Below are positions 34,993 through 44,689 of a DNA stretch of 64,000 nucleotides, in pieces. A model generated the notes under the pieces. It did no database searches and was not told the DNA's origin. It saw only the letters and a list, made by a program, of their open reading frames with translations. The position numbers were made by a program, and so were the translations under genes. Source of the DNA: an uncultured Flavihumibacter sp. (GTDB lineage Bacteria > Bacteroidota > Bacteroidia > Chitinophagales > Chitinophagaceae); the NCBI GenBank assembly GCA_946482545.1, contig CAMLRX010000003.1, forward strand, positions 1 through 64,000. Reading direction: 5' to 3'. Numbering within the stretch: the first letter of the stretch is position 1; every line of letters begins with the position of its first letter.

Positions 34993-36243
34993 ATGAACCC
35001 TGTCATCCTGCTATCTTCCGTGCTGGCATTCAGCACAACCGCATTGTGTGCACAACCTGTAATGGAAACCGGTGGACAAAAAATGCCCAACGAATGGATC
35101 GACAAGTCCACCGGACATAAAGTGATCAAACTCATCAATAGGAATGGAAACAACATGAGTTTTTACTTCCACAACAATCCTTTCATCGGCAACAAAATGA
35201 TCTTCTATGGAACGGATTACCTGCATACGGCGAAAAATGATTCCGTGAAACAGGAAACGGGCAATATCCCCGCCACCAACAAGCAACTGTACACCGTTGA
35301 TCTTCAAACTAAAAAAGTAGAGCAGCTCACGTTTCTTCCCCATCCCATGAACGGGGAAATAGTGGCCAGGAAAACAAACAAAGTGTATTACCAGGTAAAC
35401 GACAGCATTTTTTCAACTGATGTGACCACCAAGGCAACCAGGCTGGTATTCAAATTTCCCGCTGATTTCAAAGGCAATATCACTACCATCAACAGCAATG
35501 AAAACCTGCTCGCCGGTGTATGGAGTAGTCCGAAGGAGCGGGATATCTTCAAAGCCAACCCCAACAAATCAAGCTATTTTAACCTTATTTACGAGGCGAA
35601 GGAACCAAGAACACTTTTTACCATCGATGTAAATACAGGCGTGCTGAAAAAGATTTTTACCGACAGCGCATGGCTCAACCATGTTCAGTTTTCTCCAACA
35701 GATCCGGATTTGCTGATGTTCTGCCACGAAGGCCCCTGGCATAAAGTGAACCGGATATGGACCATTAATATAAATACAAAAGATACGATGCTGATGCACC
35801 GCCGTACTATGGACATGGAGATCGCAGGACACGAATGGTTCGCACCCGATGGCAAAACCATCTGGTTCGATTTGCAGCAGCCCAGAAGTGTTACTTTCTT
35901 TGTAGCAGGCGCAGATGTTAAAACCGGTAAGGAGAAAAAATACGCGCTCGAAAGAAACGAGTGGAGCATTCACTTCAACACATCTCCGGACCAGCAATTG
36001 TTTGCCGGAGACGGTGGCGATCCGGGACAAGTGGCCAAAGCGGAAGATGGGCAATGGATTTATCTTTTCCGGCCGGAAGGGGATAAGTTTAAATCTCAGA
36101 AACTGGTGAATATGAAACACCACAATTATAAGCTGGAGCCTAATGTACACTTTAGCCCCGATGGTAAATGGATCATCTTCAGGGCTAATTTTGAAGGCCA
36201 TACCAATGTTTACGCCGTGGAAATAAGTAAGGGGAGAAATTAG
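34993..36243 (+). CDS. PL22 oligogalacturonate lyase with signal peptide
   Basis: PL22 enzymes cleave short galacturonides (mainly dimers) by beta-elimination to 4-deoxy-L-threo-5-hexosulose uronate, using a metal ion held in a seven-bladed beta-propeller. The 416-aa protein has the family blocks NHVQFSPTDPDLLMFCHEGP with WHKVNRIW, GHEWFAPDGKTIWFD, HFNTSPDQQLFAGDGG and EPNVHFSPDGKWIIFRANFE, which carry the His residues used for metal binding and catalysis. Unlike the cytoplasmic enterobacterial enzymes it starts with a signal peptide (MNPVILLSSVLAFSTTALCA then QPV), so it should work in the periplasm. It follows SusD after 130 bp with a terminator between, and converges on xseB 2 bp away. Confidence 0.88.
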   Translation: MNPVILLSSVLAFSTTALCAQPVMETGGQKMPNEWIDKSTGHKVIKLINRNGNNMSFYFHNNPFIGNKMIFYGTDYLHTAKNDSVKQETGNIPATNKQLYTVDLQTKKVEQLTFLPHPMNGEIVARKTNKVYYQVNDSIFSTDVTTKATRLVFKFPADFKGNITTINSNENLLAGVWSSPKERDIFKANPNKSSYFNLIYEAKEPRTLFTIDVNTGVLKKIFTDSAWLNHVQFSPTDPDLLMFCHEGPWHKVNRIWTININTKDTMLMHRRTMDMEIAGHEWFAPDGKTIWFDLQQPRSVTFFVAGADVKTGKEKKYALERNEWSIHFNTSPDQQLFAGDGGDPGQVAKAEDGQWIYLFRPEGDKFKSQKLVNMKHHNYKLEPNVHFSPDGKWIIFRANFEGHTNVYAVEISKGRN

Positions 36244-36245
36244 AA

Positions 36246-36467
36246 TTATTCAGGCGCGTCCAGTTCTTTTAATACTTCCTGTACATCCAGTTCGGTTTGC
36301 GTGAGTTTTAGCTTACAGATGGCTATCAGTTGCGCGGCTCTTTTCACTTTCTGCGAAAGCACATCCACACTTACTTCACCTTTTTCAAGTTCCGATACAA
36401 TATCCTGCAGTTCGCGGAATGCGGCCGTATAATCAGGTTGCTCGCTCATTTGTTTGATTTTCAACAC
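36246..36467 (-). CDS. xseB: exodeoxyribonuclease VII small subunit
   Basis: A 73-aa protein of the XseB family, with the helical hairpin seen in YTAAFRELQDIVSELEKGEV followed by SVDVLSQKVKRAAQLIAICK. Several copies bind one XseA chain to form exonuclease VII, which degrades single-stranded DNA from both ends. Its first 35 bp overlap the 3' end of xseA in another frame, so translation is probably coupled. The C-terminus is acidic (VLKELDAPE). Confidence 0.92.
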   Translation of the reverse strand: MLKIKQMSEQPDYTAAFRELQDIVSELEKGEVSVDVLSQKVKRAAQLIAICKLKLTQTELDVQEVLKELDAPE

Positions 36468-37779
36468 GGGAAGTTACGGAACTTTCTATTGTACCGTTGT
36501 ACAAACGGGTAACCAGTTTGCTACCGGGCGTTATCTTCTCCACATCTGAAACAACATGCCCTTCAAACAACGTAATGCTGTAACCGCGTTTTAAAGTTTG
36601 TTCGGGACTCAGTAAACGGATATTATTTTCAACATGTGCGAGTGTGGTGGAATGGGATGCCAGCAATTGGAGCGGGATACGAACCAATCGTTCAAGGCCA
36701 CGGTTCAGTTTTTCCTGTTCTTTTTCCAACAGGCGTTTAGCATACCATACCAAAGAGGTCTGCTGCAAACGAACGGAAGTTGCGTGAGCAGCGGTAGCCT
36801 TACGGACCGAAACATGCAGCACCTTCGAAATATGCTCCAGGGAGTGTCTCTTTTCTTTAAGCAATGCGGGCAGCTTTTGCACGAGGTAATTTTCCGCGGC
36901 AAGTACCGGCGCTTCAAACGCGTTCACCTGCCTGATCAGCACTTCTCCCAATTGGGTCGGGGTAATACAATTTGTATGGGCTACCATCTCCGCCACGGTT
37001 TTGTTGGTGGAATGCCCGATTCCTGTAAGCACCGGGAGCGGAAAACGGGCAATGGCAGCAGAAAGCGCATGGTCGTTGTAGCAGGACAATCCCACATCAC
37101 CTCCTCCGCCGCGTACAATGGCCACCGCATCAAAATGATGCCTTACTTTATAAATACGTTTTAACTGGTGGATGATGCCCGATACCGCACCCGCACCTTG
37201 CAACAAAGAAGGGAACAGGAATGTACCGAACTGGTACCCATACTGGTTCTCCTCCAGCACACGCATGAAATCCGCATATCCCTTGCTGGTACTGTCGGAA
37301 ATGACGGCGATGCGGTTGGGAACAGGGGCCAGTATATGCTGCCTGTTTTTATCGAACAGCCCATCCTTTTTTAATAAACGGATGCTGTTTTGCTTTTCAG
37401 CTTCAAGGTCGCCAAGCGTATAAGCGGGATCCATATCAAGAATACGCAAAGCCAATCCATAAACAGGATCGAAACTGAGCTTTGCCAGGAGCAATACTTT
37501 TATGCCTTCTTTCAACGGCTCATGGATGGTGGAAAGAAACACGCGGTTGATGCGTTGATAATCGTCGCGCCAGAGATTGGACCTGATCTGCGCAATCACT
37601 TTGCCATTTGATTTCTCCACCAGCTCCGGATAGCAATGTCCTGATTGCTGGTAGAAATTTAGCTTGTTCATTTCGGCCCTGATCCACCAGGTTCCGGGAA
37701 ACTTATCTTCCAGCGTTTGTTTCACGATACGAAGCGTATCATGGAGCGAAAGAATTGTTTTTTCGGAATTATTATTCAT
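36433..37779 (-). CDS. xseA: exodeoxyribonuclease VII large subunit
   Basis: The 448-aa catalytic chain of exonuclease VII. An N-terminal OB fold (about 10-110, with GTWWIRAEMNKLNFY) binds single-stranded DNA; the catalytic domain (about 120-330) has IAVISDSTSKGYADFM and DAVAIVRGGGGDVGLSCYND, the conserved GGGG segment, and GIGHSTNKTVAEMVAH. A long helical region and the C-terminal SPEQTLKRGYSITLFEGHVV block follow. Length is normal. It overlaps xseB by 35 bp and is divergent from the DUF2851 gene across 150 bp. Confidence 0.95.
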   Translation of the reverse strand: MNNNSEKTILSLHDTLRIVKQTLEDKFPGTWWIRAEMNKLNFYQQSGHCYPELVEKSNGKVIAQIRSNLWRDDYQRINRVFLSTIHEPLKEGIKVLLLAKLSFDPVYGLALRILDMDPAYTLGDLEAEKQNSIRLLKKDGLFDKNRQHILAPVPNRIAVISDSTSKGYADFMRVLEENQYGYQFGTFLFPSLLQGAGAVSGIIHQLKRIYKVRHHFDAVAIVRGGGGDVGLSCYNDHALSAAIARFPLPVLTGIGHSTNKTVAEMVAHTNCITPTQLGEVLIRQVNAFEAPVLAAENYLVQKLPALLKEKRHSLEHISKVLHVSVRKATAAHATSVRLQQTSLVWYAKRLLEKEQEKLNRGLERLVRIPLQLLASHSTTLAHVENNIRLLSPEQTLKRGYSITLFEGHVVSDVEKITPGSKLVTRLYNGTIESSVTSRVENQTNERAT

Positions 37780-37881
37780 AGCATGAAAGTAGGAAGAATA
37801 CCGTGATTTGATCCTGCAGTAGTCCGTTTTTTCCGGGATTCATAAGCCGTGAAAACAACATACTCTTTCGGTGTTTTCACC

Positions 37882-37913
37882 TTTGTAAATCCATAAGCCT
37901 GCTGCTAATTTTG
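37882..37913 (+). promoter_or_regulatory. Bacteroidota-type promoter for the DUF2851 gene
   Basis: TTTG at 37882-37885 and TAATTTTG at 37906-37913 match both the -33 and -7 consensus exactly with a 20-bp spacer. The predicted start of transcription is about 10 nt before the ATG at 37930. This is the best complete promoter in the window. Confidence 0.75.
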
Positions 37914-37929
37914 GGAAAAGAAGTGAAGC

Positions 37930-39234
37930 ATGGTATCGGAGCGGCTGTTGCAATATATATGGGAAAGCGCAAGTTTTGATGTGCGGAATCTGCGAACGAT
38001 CCAGGGACAGGCATTACAGGTTATACAAAGGGGTAGCTGGAACAGGAACCAGGGACCCGACTTCTTGCTGGCGACCATACGGATTGATGGAACGATACTG
38101 GTCGGGAACATAGAAATGCACCTGAAAAGTTCTGACTGGTTCCGGCATGCGCACGAGCGGGATGCGCAATATAAAAACGTGATCCTGCATGTGGTGTGGG
38201 AACATGATGAGAAAGCGCCCGATATTCCCGTGCTGGAAATGAAAGAAAGGGTCGCCTCCATATTGTTGGGGCATTATGAGAAACTGATGCGTCAGCCGGA
38301 AACCATCGCCTGTGCACGTTTGCTGCACAAAGTAAATCCTGAAGTCTGGCGGGAATGGAAGGAGAAGTTGTTGCACCGCAGAATGATGAGCAAGGCGAAC
38401 CTGGTGTGCATGCTGTTACAGCAGAATAACAGCGATTGGGAGGAAGTGAACTGGTGGATGTTGGCCAGGGCCTTCGGATTGCCCGTAAACAGGGATGCAT
38501 TTGAAAATGTGGCGCGCTCCATTCCGCTGAAAGTATTGATCAGGGAATCGTTTCATCCACTACGCGGTGAAGCGCTATTGATGGGACAGGCTGGTATGCT
38601 GGAAGGTAATTTCAGCGACGAATATCCCAGATCCCTGCAGAAAGAGTTCAGGTTCCTGGAAAAAAAGTACAGGCTTAAAAGGCCTGCACTACAAATGAAA
38701 TTGTTAAGGATGAGACCTGCTGCTTTTCCAGGGATCAGACTTTCACAACTGGCTTCACTGGTGCCCATGCAGCAACGATTGCTACCCAGGTTCTGTGCAG
38801 CAGAAACCCTTGAGGAACTTAAAAAGATACTGGCATGTTCTGCTTCCAGCTATTGGGATACTCATTACCGATTCGATGAAGCTTCAGGCAACGCTTCAAA
38901 GAAAATGGGTGCTCAATTGTTTGAGTTGATCGTATTAAATGCGGTGGCGCCAATGGTGTTCGCATTCGGCGTGGTGCATAGGAAAAAAGAATTGCTGCAA
39001 AGGGTGGGGAAGTGGTTGTGGGAACTGGGGCCGGAAACCAACAACCGGGTGAGCGCCTGGAACAAACTGGGCGTTGGCGCCAGTAATGCTGCCGACACAC
39101 AGGCTTTGCTGGAACTCACCAATGAATATTGTGCACCAAGAAAGTGTTTGGAATGCGGCATCGCGCAATCCTTACTCCTTATGGAAGAAGACACCTGGGG
39201 AGAAGAAACTTATATAGAGGAGCCACCGCCTTAA
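37930..39234 (+). CDS. DUF2851 family protein
   Basis: A 434-aa soluble protein without signal peptide. The N-terminal part (ERLLQYIWESASFDVRNLRT; GSWNRNQGPDFLLATIRIDG; GNIEMHLKSSDWFRHAHERD; YKNVILHVVWEHD) is the strongly conserved core of DUF2851, a family found almost only in Bacteroidota. The conserved Asp, Glu and His residues in that core resemble a nuclease-like fold (GPDF then GNIEMHLKSSDW), but this is my impression and no function is established. A Cys-rich C-terminal segment (NEYCAPRKCLECGIAQSLL) may bind a metal. It has a strong own promoter and converges with the NupC gene 2 bp away. Confidence 0.88.
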   Translation: MVSERLLQYIWESASFDVRNLRTIQGQALQVIQRGSWNRNQGPDFLLATIRIDGTILVGNIEMHLKSSDWFRHAHERDAQYKNVILHVVWEHDEKAPDIPVLEMKERVASILLGHYEKLMRQPETIACARLLHKVNPEVWREWKEKLLHRRMMSKANLVCMLLQQNNSDWEEVNWWMLARAFGLPVNRDAFENVARSIPLKVLIRESFHPLRGEALLMGQAGMLEGNFSDEYPRSLQKEFRFLEKKYRLKRPALQMKLLRMRPAAFPGIRLSQLASLVPMQQRLLPRFCAAETLEELKKILACSASSYWDTHYRFDEASGNASKKMGAQLFELIVLNAVAPMVFAFGVVHRKKELLQRVGKWLWELGPETNNRVSAWNKLGVGASNAADTQALLELTNEYCAPRKCLECGIAQSLLLMEEDTWGEETYIEEPPP

Positions 39235-39236
39235 AA

Positions 39237-40529
39237 TCAGAACAGCGCCCCGGCAATACAGCCACACATCAAACAGGCAATGGTGCCGCCGATGAGTGCT
39301 TTAACCCCCAACTCAGTGAGGTTCTTGCGCTGGTTGGGTGCCAGTTGACTGATGCCCCCGATCTGTATTCCGATAGAGGCGAAATTCGCGAAACCACAAA
39401 GCGCGTAAGTAGTGATGAGTATGGACTTGGGATCTGCGATAGCGCCTGAACCTTTCATTTCCCCGAATGAAATGTAGGCCACAAATTCGTTTAGAATGGT
39501 TTTCTCGCCCAGTAGCTGCCCTACCTGGATCATTTCGGCACTGTTCACGCCAATCATCCACGCAACAGGTGAGAAGATGTAGCCGAGCAGCATTTGCAGG
39601 GAAAGGGAATCGTACCGGCCGTTGGTGAAACGGGCGATATCATCATTGATGCTGAACCAATGTCCTACCGAACCCAGCACCCAGTTGCAGAGGTACATGA
39701 GGGCGGTAAATACGATGAGCATGGCGCCTACGTTCACCGCCAGTTTAAGGCCATCCGTGGTGCCGAGGGAAATAGCGTCCAGGAAATTGTCGCCGATCTT
39801 TTCTTTGGGCACTTTTAATTCGCGGATCACATTACCGGTCTGGGGAAAAAGAAGTTTCGAGACAACGATGGCCGCTGGTGCGCTCATGATGGACTGGCTG
39901 AGCATGTGCAACGCGAAGTACTTTTGCTGATCGATATCGTTACCGCCCAGAAAACCGACATAAGCTGCGAGTACACTGCCCGCGGTATTGGCCATGCCCC
40001 CAACCATGATACAAAGTATTTCGGAGCGGTTCATTTTATCGAGGAAGGGGCGGATCATCAGCGGCGCTTCGGTCTGACCCAGGAATATGTTCGCGGCGGT
40101 AGACACGCTCTCCGGCCCGGAGATGCCCAGTTTTTTCAGCAGCCACGCGAATACGTACACTATTTTTTGTAGCACACCGAGATAATACAACATGGCGGAG
40201 AGGGCGGCGAAAAAGATGATATTCGGCAATACCTGTACTGCGAATACATAGGCCCAGTTCCCGGTGGGGTCTGCGAGTTTGCCAAAGATGAATTCGGTTC
40301 CTTTGTGCCCGATATTGATCAGTTCAACGAATTTATCTGATATCCACCCGAAAAACAGTTTGATGAAGTTTACTTTCAGTACACCCAGGGCGAAACATAT
40401 TTGCGCCACTACGCCAATGCCTATGAGTTTCCAGTTGATGGCCTTACGGTTGTTACTGAGGAGGTAACAGATAAAAAGAAGGAAGAACATGCCAATGGCA
40501 CCGCGGCCCAGATTTTCCCAATGCAGCAT
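39237..40529 (-). CDS. NupC-type concentrative nucleoside transporter
   Basis: A 430-aa inner-membrane protein of the CNT (NupC) family, which brings in nucleosides with Na+ or H+. Family signatures include ISGPESVSTAANIFLGQTEA, IMVGGMANTAGSVLAAYVG, and the C-terminal FGEMKGSGAIADPKSILITT with YALCGFANFASIGIQIGG. Length and about ten hydrophobic segments are normal. It lies downstream of trxA but a terminator separates them. Confidence 0.93.
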   Translation of the reverse strand: MLHWENLGRGAIGMFFLLFICYLLSNNRKAINWKLIGIGVVAQICFALGVLKVNFIKLFFGWISDKFVELINIGHKGTEFIFGKLADPTGNWAYVFAVQVLPNIIFFAALSAMLYYLGVLQKIVYVFAWLLKKLGISGPESVSTAANIFLGQTEAPLMIRPFLDKMNRSEILCIMVGGMANTAGSVLAAYVGFLGGNDIDQQKYFALHMLSQSIMSAPAAIVVSKLLFPQTGNVIRELKVPKEKIGDNFLDAISLGTTDGLKLAVNVGAMLIVFTALMYLCNWVLGSVGHWFSINDDIARFTNGRYDSLSLQMLLGYIFSPVAWMIGVNSAEMIQVGQLLGEKTILNEFVAYISFGEMKGSGAIADPKSILITTYALCGFANFASIGIQIGGISQLAPNQRKNLTELGVKALIGGTIACLMCGCIAGALF

Positions 40530-40589
40530 CCGGTGTGTTTATTTCTGTTAGTAGGTAATAATCGGGGCAATATAGGGAAATATGGGCAT

Positions 40590-40614
40590 AAAAAAGCCAT
40601 CCCGGAGGATGGCT
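40590..40614 (-). terminator. intrinsic terminator of trxA
   Basis: AGCCATCC pairs with GGATGGCT (8-bp perfect stem, four-base loop). On the minus strand it is followed by TTTTT. It lies 22 bp after the trxA stop. Confidence 0.8.
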
Positions 40615-40635
40615 CTAGTATAGAAAGAAATTGTA

Positions 40636-40953
40636 TTACAGGTGTGCGTTGATCTTTTCAACGAAACGCGCTTTCGGCTGTGCGCCTACCAGTTTGTCTA
40701 CCACTTCACCACCTTTGATGAAAAGGATGGCAGGGATGCTGGTGATGCCGTATTTGGTGCTCAGCGCCATGTTGTTGTCAACATTCACTTTACCTACGTT
40801 TACTTTACCGTCATACTCCTTGCTCAGTTCTTCGATAACGGGTCCGATGGCACGGCAGGGGCCACACCATTCAGCCCAGAAGTCAACTACTGTCAGTTTA
40901 TCGTTTTCCAGTACCTGGGTCTGGAAGTTCGTGTCGGTGAATTCTAAAGCCAT
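40636..40953 (-). CDS. trxA: thioredoxin
   Basis: A 105-aa cytoplasmic thioredoxin with the classical active site FWAEWCGPC (Cys30, Cys33), the buried Asp24 in VVDFWAEW and the cis-Pro segment YGITSIPAILFIKGG. It reduces protein disulfides with electrons from thioredoxin reductase. Length is standard. It has its own promoter between dnaE and its start, and its own terminator, so it is monocistronic. Confidence 0.97.
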   Translation of the reverse strand: MALEFTDTNFQTQVLENDKLTVVDFWAEWCGPCRAIGPVIEELSKEYDGKVNVGKVNVDNNMALSTKYGITSIPAILFIKGGEVVDKLVGAQPKARFVEKINAHL

Positions 40954-41002
40954 AATGATTGATTTTATTTTGTTAGCTAATTTTATTTTTGATATGAGGC
41001 TG

Positions 41003-41010
41003 CAAATTTA
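41003..41010 (-). promoter_or_regulatory. -7 promoter box of trxA
   Basis: Reads TAAATTTG on the minus strand, an exact TAnnTTTG match, about 50 bp upstream of the trxA ATG. No clear -33 TTTG is seen at the usual distance. Confidence 0.55.
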
Positions 41011-41044
41011 CACCCATTTGGTGAATTTGCCAGTTCTGTCAGTT

Positions 41045-44000
41045 TTACTGTGAATTCGTTAACACACGTACGTCAATTTCTGGATGCTCCTGTAAAAACA
41101 CGGCCATTTCGTCATTCATTTCGAAGCCGGTATCACTTGTTAAAAGACTCACCCTTTTCTGCGCCGCATGGTCCAGGATATTGAACCTTACACCCGTTTT
41201 TCCGGGGTAGGTCCTGAAGTTGTTTTCCAGGAATTCAATCAATGCTGCAGAAACACTTTTTGGGGACATATCCAGTATGAGCTGTTTGGTCATCGTTTTC
41301 TTCAGCGTTTCCAACAGGGTTATCTGCGACAATTTGAATTCAAAATTGTCTTCCTGGTTGAACCGGTTCTTGAACGCTCCTACGATATGCAAAACCGTGC
41401 CCGGCGTGAAATAATCCTTATACCGCACATAATCTTCACCAAACAGCGCGATGTCCATTTTACCACTGTAATCTTCCACATTGAATATGCCGAATTGTTT
41501 GCCCGTTTTGGTGAGCCGGTGTTGTGCATCGGTTACAAGCCCTGCGAGACGGAAACTTCTGTTCTTATTGGTCTGCGTGAGGATATTATCCTTGTATTCG
41601 TTGTATTCCGCGACAGGAGTAATGCCGAAATGGGTCATTTCAAAACGATAGTTGTCGAGCGGGTGGCCACTGATAAAGATACCTGTAACCTGCTTTTCAT
41701 TATCGAGTAATTCTATAAGACTCCACTCGGGGCAGGGAAGTATTTTCGGCACCGCGATCTCCGGCATTTCCATAGCGCCGAACAGGCTGTTTCCTGTATG
41801 TTGCTGGTTGCCCTGGTAAACGTTGCCGTATTTAATGATCTTTTCCAGCCCATTGGTATTGTCTCCCACCGGCGTATGAAAATACTGCGCACGGTGGAAC
41901 TCAGGGAAACAATCGAACGCGCCGGAATAGGCCAGGCATTCCATGGATTTTTTATTCACCGCCCGTTGGTTCACGCGGCGCACGAGGTCGAAGATATTTT
42001 CATAAGGACCGCTTTTCTTCCGCTCTTCAATTATACTTTCTATCGCGGCTTCGCCCACACCCTTTAATCCACCTAATCCGAAACGGATTTCTCCTTTTTT
42101 GTTTACAGCAAACCCTTTCTGGGATTCGTTGATATCCGGCCCAAGCACTTTCAGTCCCATACGCTTACACTCTTCCATAAAGAAGGTGATTTTTTCAATG
42201 CTACCGGCGTTATTCAATACCGAAGCCATGTATTCGCTGGGATAATGCGCTTTTAAGAAAGCTGTTTGATACGCTACAAACGCGTAGCAGGTGGAGTGCG
42301 ATTTGTTGAATGCATATTGAGCGAAGGCTTCCCAATCGGTCCAGATTTTATCGAGTACCTTTTCGTCGTGCCCTTTTGCGGAAGCGCCCTTCACAAACTG
42401 GGCCTTCATTTTATCCAGTACCGATTTCTGTTTTTTACCCATTGCTTTCCGCAGCACGTCCGCATCCCCCTTGGAGAAGCCGGCAAGGCTCTGGCTCAGC
42501 AGCATCACCTGTTCCTGATAAACGGTGATACCATAAGTTTCCGCCAGGTATTCCTCCATTTCCGGAAGATCATATACGATTTCTTCTGTACCATGTTTCC
42601 GGGCAATGAAGTTCGGGATGTATGCGAGCGGACCCGGACGGTACAGGGCGTTCATGGCAATCAGGTCGGCGAACTGGTCGGGCTTCAGTTCACGCAGGTA
42701 TTTCTGCATCCCGGGACTTTCAAATTGGAACGTGCCATTGGTTTCTGCCTTTTGGTAGAGTTCGAAAGTCTTCTGGTCATCAAGGGGAATTTCATCAATG
42801 GAAATGTCCACATCATAATTCTCCTTGATCATGCGCAGGGCTCCCTTAATGATGGTAAGGGTTTTCAGTCCCAGGAAGTCCATTTTGATAACGCCTGCAT
42901 CTTCGATAATGCTGCCTTCAATCTGGGTCACCAGCAGGTCGGAATCCTTAGCCGTACTCACCGGGATAATGTTCATCAGGTCTTCCGGGGCGATGATGAT
43001 ACCCGCCGCGTGGATGCCTGTACTTCTTACTGAACCTTCAAGCCTTTCCGCTTCTTTCAATACCCTGGCCTGTATATCGTCTCCGTTGTAGATGCTCCGG
43101 AGTTTCCGTACGTTCTCCAGGTCCTCAGGGCCAAGTCCTTCCTTGCCTTCAAGTGATTTCTCCCCATCTTTCACAGTGAGTGGAGCCTGAAGCACCCTTC
43201 CCAGTTCTATTCCTGGTTTATCGGGCACCAGTTTCGCCAGCATATTGGAATCGGAGAGGGGCAGATCAAGTACGCGCGCCACGTCTTTGATACTCATTTT
43301 CGCGGCCATCGTACCATAGGTGATGATCTGCGCCACCTGGTTCTTTCCGTATTTATCCACCACATATTCGATCACCCGCTGGCGGCCTTCGTCATCGAAG
43401 TCCGTATCAATATCGGGCATGCTCTTCCTGTCGGGGTTCAGGAACCTTTCGAACAGGAGATTGTATTTGATGGGGTCGATATTGGTGATGCCGATGCAAT
43501 AAGCCACGGCGCTTCCGGCAGCAGAACCACGTCCCGGGCCAATGAACACGCCCATGTCGCGACCTGCCTTAATAAAGTCACTTACGATCAGGAAGTAACC
43601 GGCGAACCCCATCGTTTTGATGGTGAACAGTTCGAAATCCAGTCGCTCCGTAATATCCGGGGTAAGTTCTGAATAACGTTGCCGCGCACCTTCATAAGTA
43701 AGGTAATGCAGGTATTCCCATTGGTTGAGGTTATTGTCCTCATGGACCTGGAACTCCTTCGGAATAGGAAACGCGGGAAGCAGGATGTCCTTTTTCAGGT
43801 TGAGTAATTCCACCCGTTCCACCACCATTTCAGTATTACTTATGGATTGTGGGATATCGCTGAAGAGGGTAGCCATTTCCTCCGGGCTCTTGAAATAGAA
43901 CTGGTCGTTGGGAAACTTAAATCGTCGGTTCTTGATCTGTGTTTCATCGTTCACGAAATCGTCAAACCCTGGAGTGGACTGCTTTTCTCCTGTGTTGATG

Positions 44001-44689
44001 CACAAAAGGATATCGTGGGCGTTATAATCATCGCGGTCGGTATAATGAGAATCGTTGGTGGCGATGACGGGTACATCATATTTTTTAGAGAAACGGAGTA
44101 ATGTTTCATTGATGATTTCCTGTTCCTTGATGTTGTGCCGTTGCAGTTCTATGAAGAAATCTTCTCCGAAAAGGTCCAGCCACCATTTGAATTCTTTTTC
44201 CGCCGCATCTTCGCCATCATGAAGAATGGTTTGCGGCACGTAGGCACCGATACAGCATGTGGTAGCGATCAGCCCTTCGTGGTATTTTTCGATCAGGGAT
44301 TTATCGATCCGCGGGTACTTACTATATAAACCCTCCGTATAACCCAGGGATGTCAGTTTGATGAGGTTGGCGTAGCCCTTTGCATTTTTGGCCAGCAGCA
44401 CCTGGTGGTAGCGTTCGTCGCGTACCTCTTTCGTGAACTGCTTGCGGAAACGGTCTTCCACCACATAAAACTCACAGCCTACAATGGGTTTTACTTTCAG
44501 GGAACCGTCTTCATTTTTATGTTTATAAGCCTCGCTCACAAATTCGAAGGCCCCGAACATGTTTCCATGGTCGGTGATGGCCAGTGCCGGCATATTGTGT
44601 TTGATCGCCTTCTTATACAAAGCCTGGATGGATGCAGCGCCATCCAACAAAGAAAACTGGGTATGTACGTGTAAATGTGAGAATTTCAT
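41045..44689 (-). CDS. dnaE: DNA polymerase III subunit alpha
   Basis: The replicative polymerase subunit, 1214 aa from ATG 44689. I chose this start because it gives MKFSHLHVHTQFSLLDGAAS, the normal beginning of the PHP domain; a frame start at 44758 would add 23 unlikely residues. After the PHP domain come the palm with catalytic Asp residues in MPDIDTDFDDEGRQRVIEYV, the fingers (YQEQVMLLSQSLAGFSKGDAD; FNKSHSTCYAFVAYQTAFLK), a helix-hairpin-helix (LGGLKGVGEAAIESI) and a C-terminal OB fold (RLAGLVTDAQHRLTKTGKQF). It is the DnaE rather than PolC type. Length is normal. Confidence 0.97.
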   Translation of the reverse strand: MKFSHLHVHTQFSLLDGAASIQALYKKAIKHNMPALAITDHGNMFGAFEFVSEAYKHKNEDGSLKVKPIVGCEFYVVEDRFRKQFTKEVRDERYHQVLLAKNAKGYANLIKLTSLGYTEGLYSKYPRIDKSLIEKYHEGLIATTCCIGAYVPQTILHDGEDAAEKEFKWWLDLFGEDFFIELQRHNIKEQEIINETLLRFSKKYDVPVIATNDSHYTDRDDYNAHDILLCINTGEKQSTPGFDDFVNDETQIKNRRFKFPNDQFYFKSPEEMATLFSDIPQSISNTEMVVERVELLNLKKDILLPAFPIPKEFQVHEDNNLNQWEYLHYLTYEGARQRYSELTPDITERLDFELFTIKTMGFAGYFLIVSDFIKAGRDMGVFIGPGRGSAAGSAVAYCIGITNIDPIKYNLLFERFLNPDRKSMPDIDTDFDDEGRQRVIEYVVDKYGKNQVAQIITYGTMAAKMSIKDVARVLDLPLSDSNMLAKLVPDKPGIELGRVLQAPLTVKDGEKSLEGKEGLGPEDLENVRKLRSIYNGDDIQARVLKEAERLEGSVRSTGIHAAGIIIAPEDLMNIIPVSTAKDSDLLVTQIEGSIIEDAGVIKMDFLGLKTLTIIKGALRMIKENYDVDISIDEIPLDDQKTFELYQKAETNGTFQFESPGMQKYLRELKPDQFADLIAMNALYRPGPLAYIPNFIARKHGTEEIVYDLPEMEEYLAETYGITVYQEQVMLLSQSLAGFSKGDADVLRKAMGKKQKSVLDKMKAQFVKGASAKGHDEKVLDKIWTDWEAFAQYAFNKSHSTCYAFVAYQTAFLKAHYPSEYMASVLNNAGSIEKITFFMEECKRMGLKVLGPDINESQKGFAVNKKGEIRFGLGGLKGVGEAAIESIIEERKKSGPYENIFDLVRRVNQRAVNKKSMECLAYSGAFDCFPEFHRAQYFHTPVGDNTNGLEKIIKYGNVYQGNQQHTGNSLFGAMEMPEIAVPKILPCPEWSLIELLDNEKQVTGIFISGHPLDNYRFEMTHFGITPVAEYNEYKDNILTQTNKNRSFRLAGLVTDAQHRLTKTGKQFGIFNVEDYSGKMDIALFGEDYVRYKDYFTPGTVLHIVGAFKNRFNQEDNFEFKLSQITLLETLKKTMTKQLILDMSPKSVSAALIEFLENNFRTYPGKTGVRFNILDHAAQKRVSLLTSDTGFEMNDEMAVFLQEHPEIDVRVLTNSQ

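Noticed and set aside
42266..43033. 255-aa open frame on the plus strand opposite dnaE
   Set aside because: Shadow of dnaE; the polymerase palm and fingers are encoded on the other strand.
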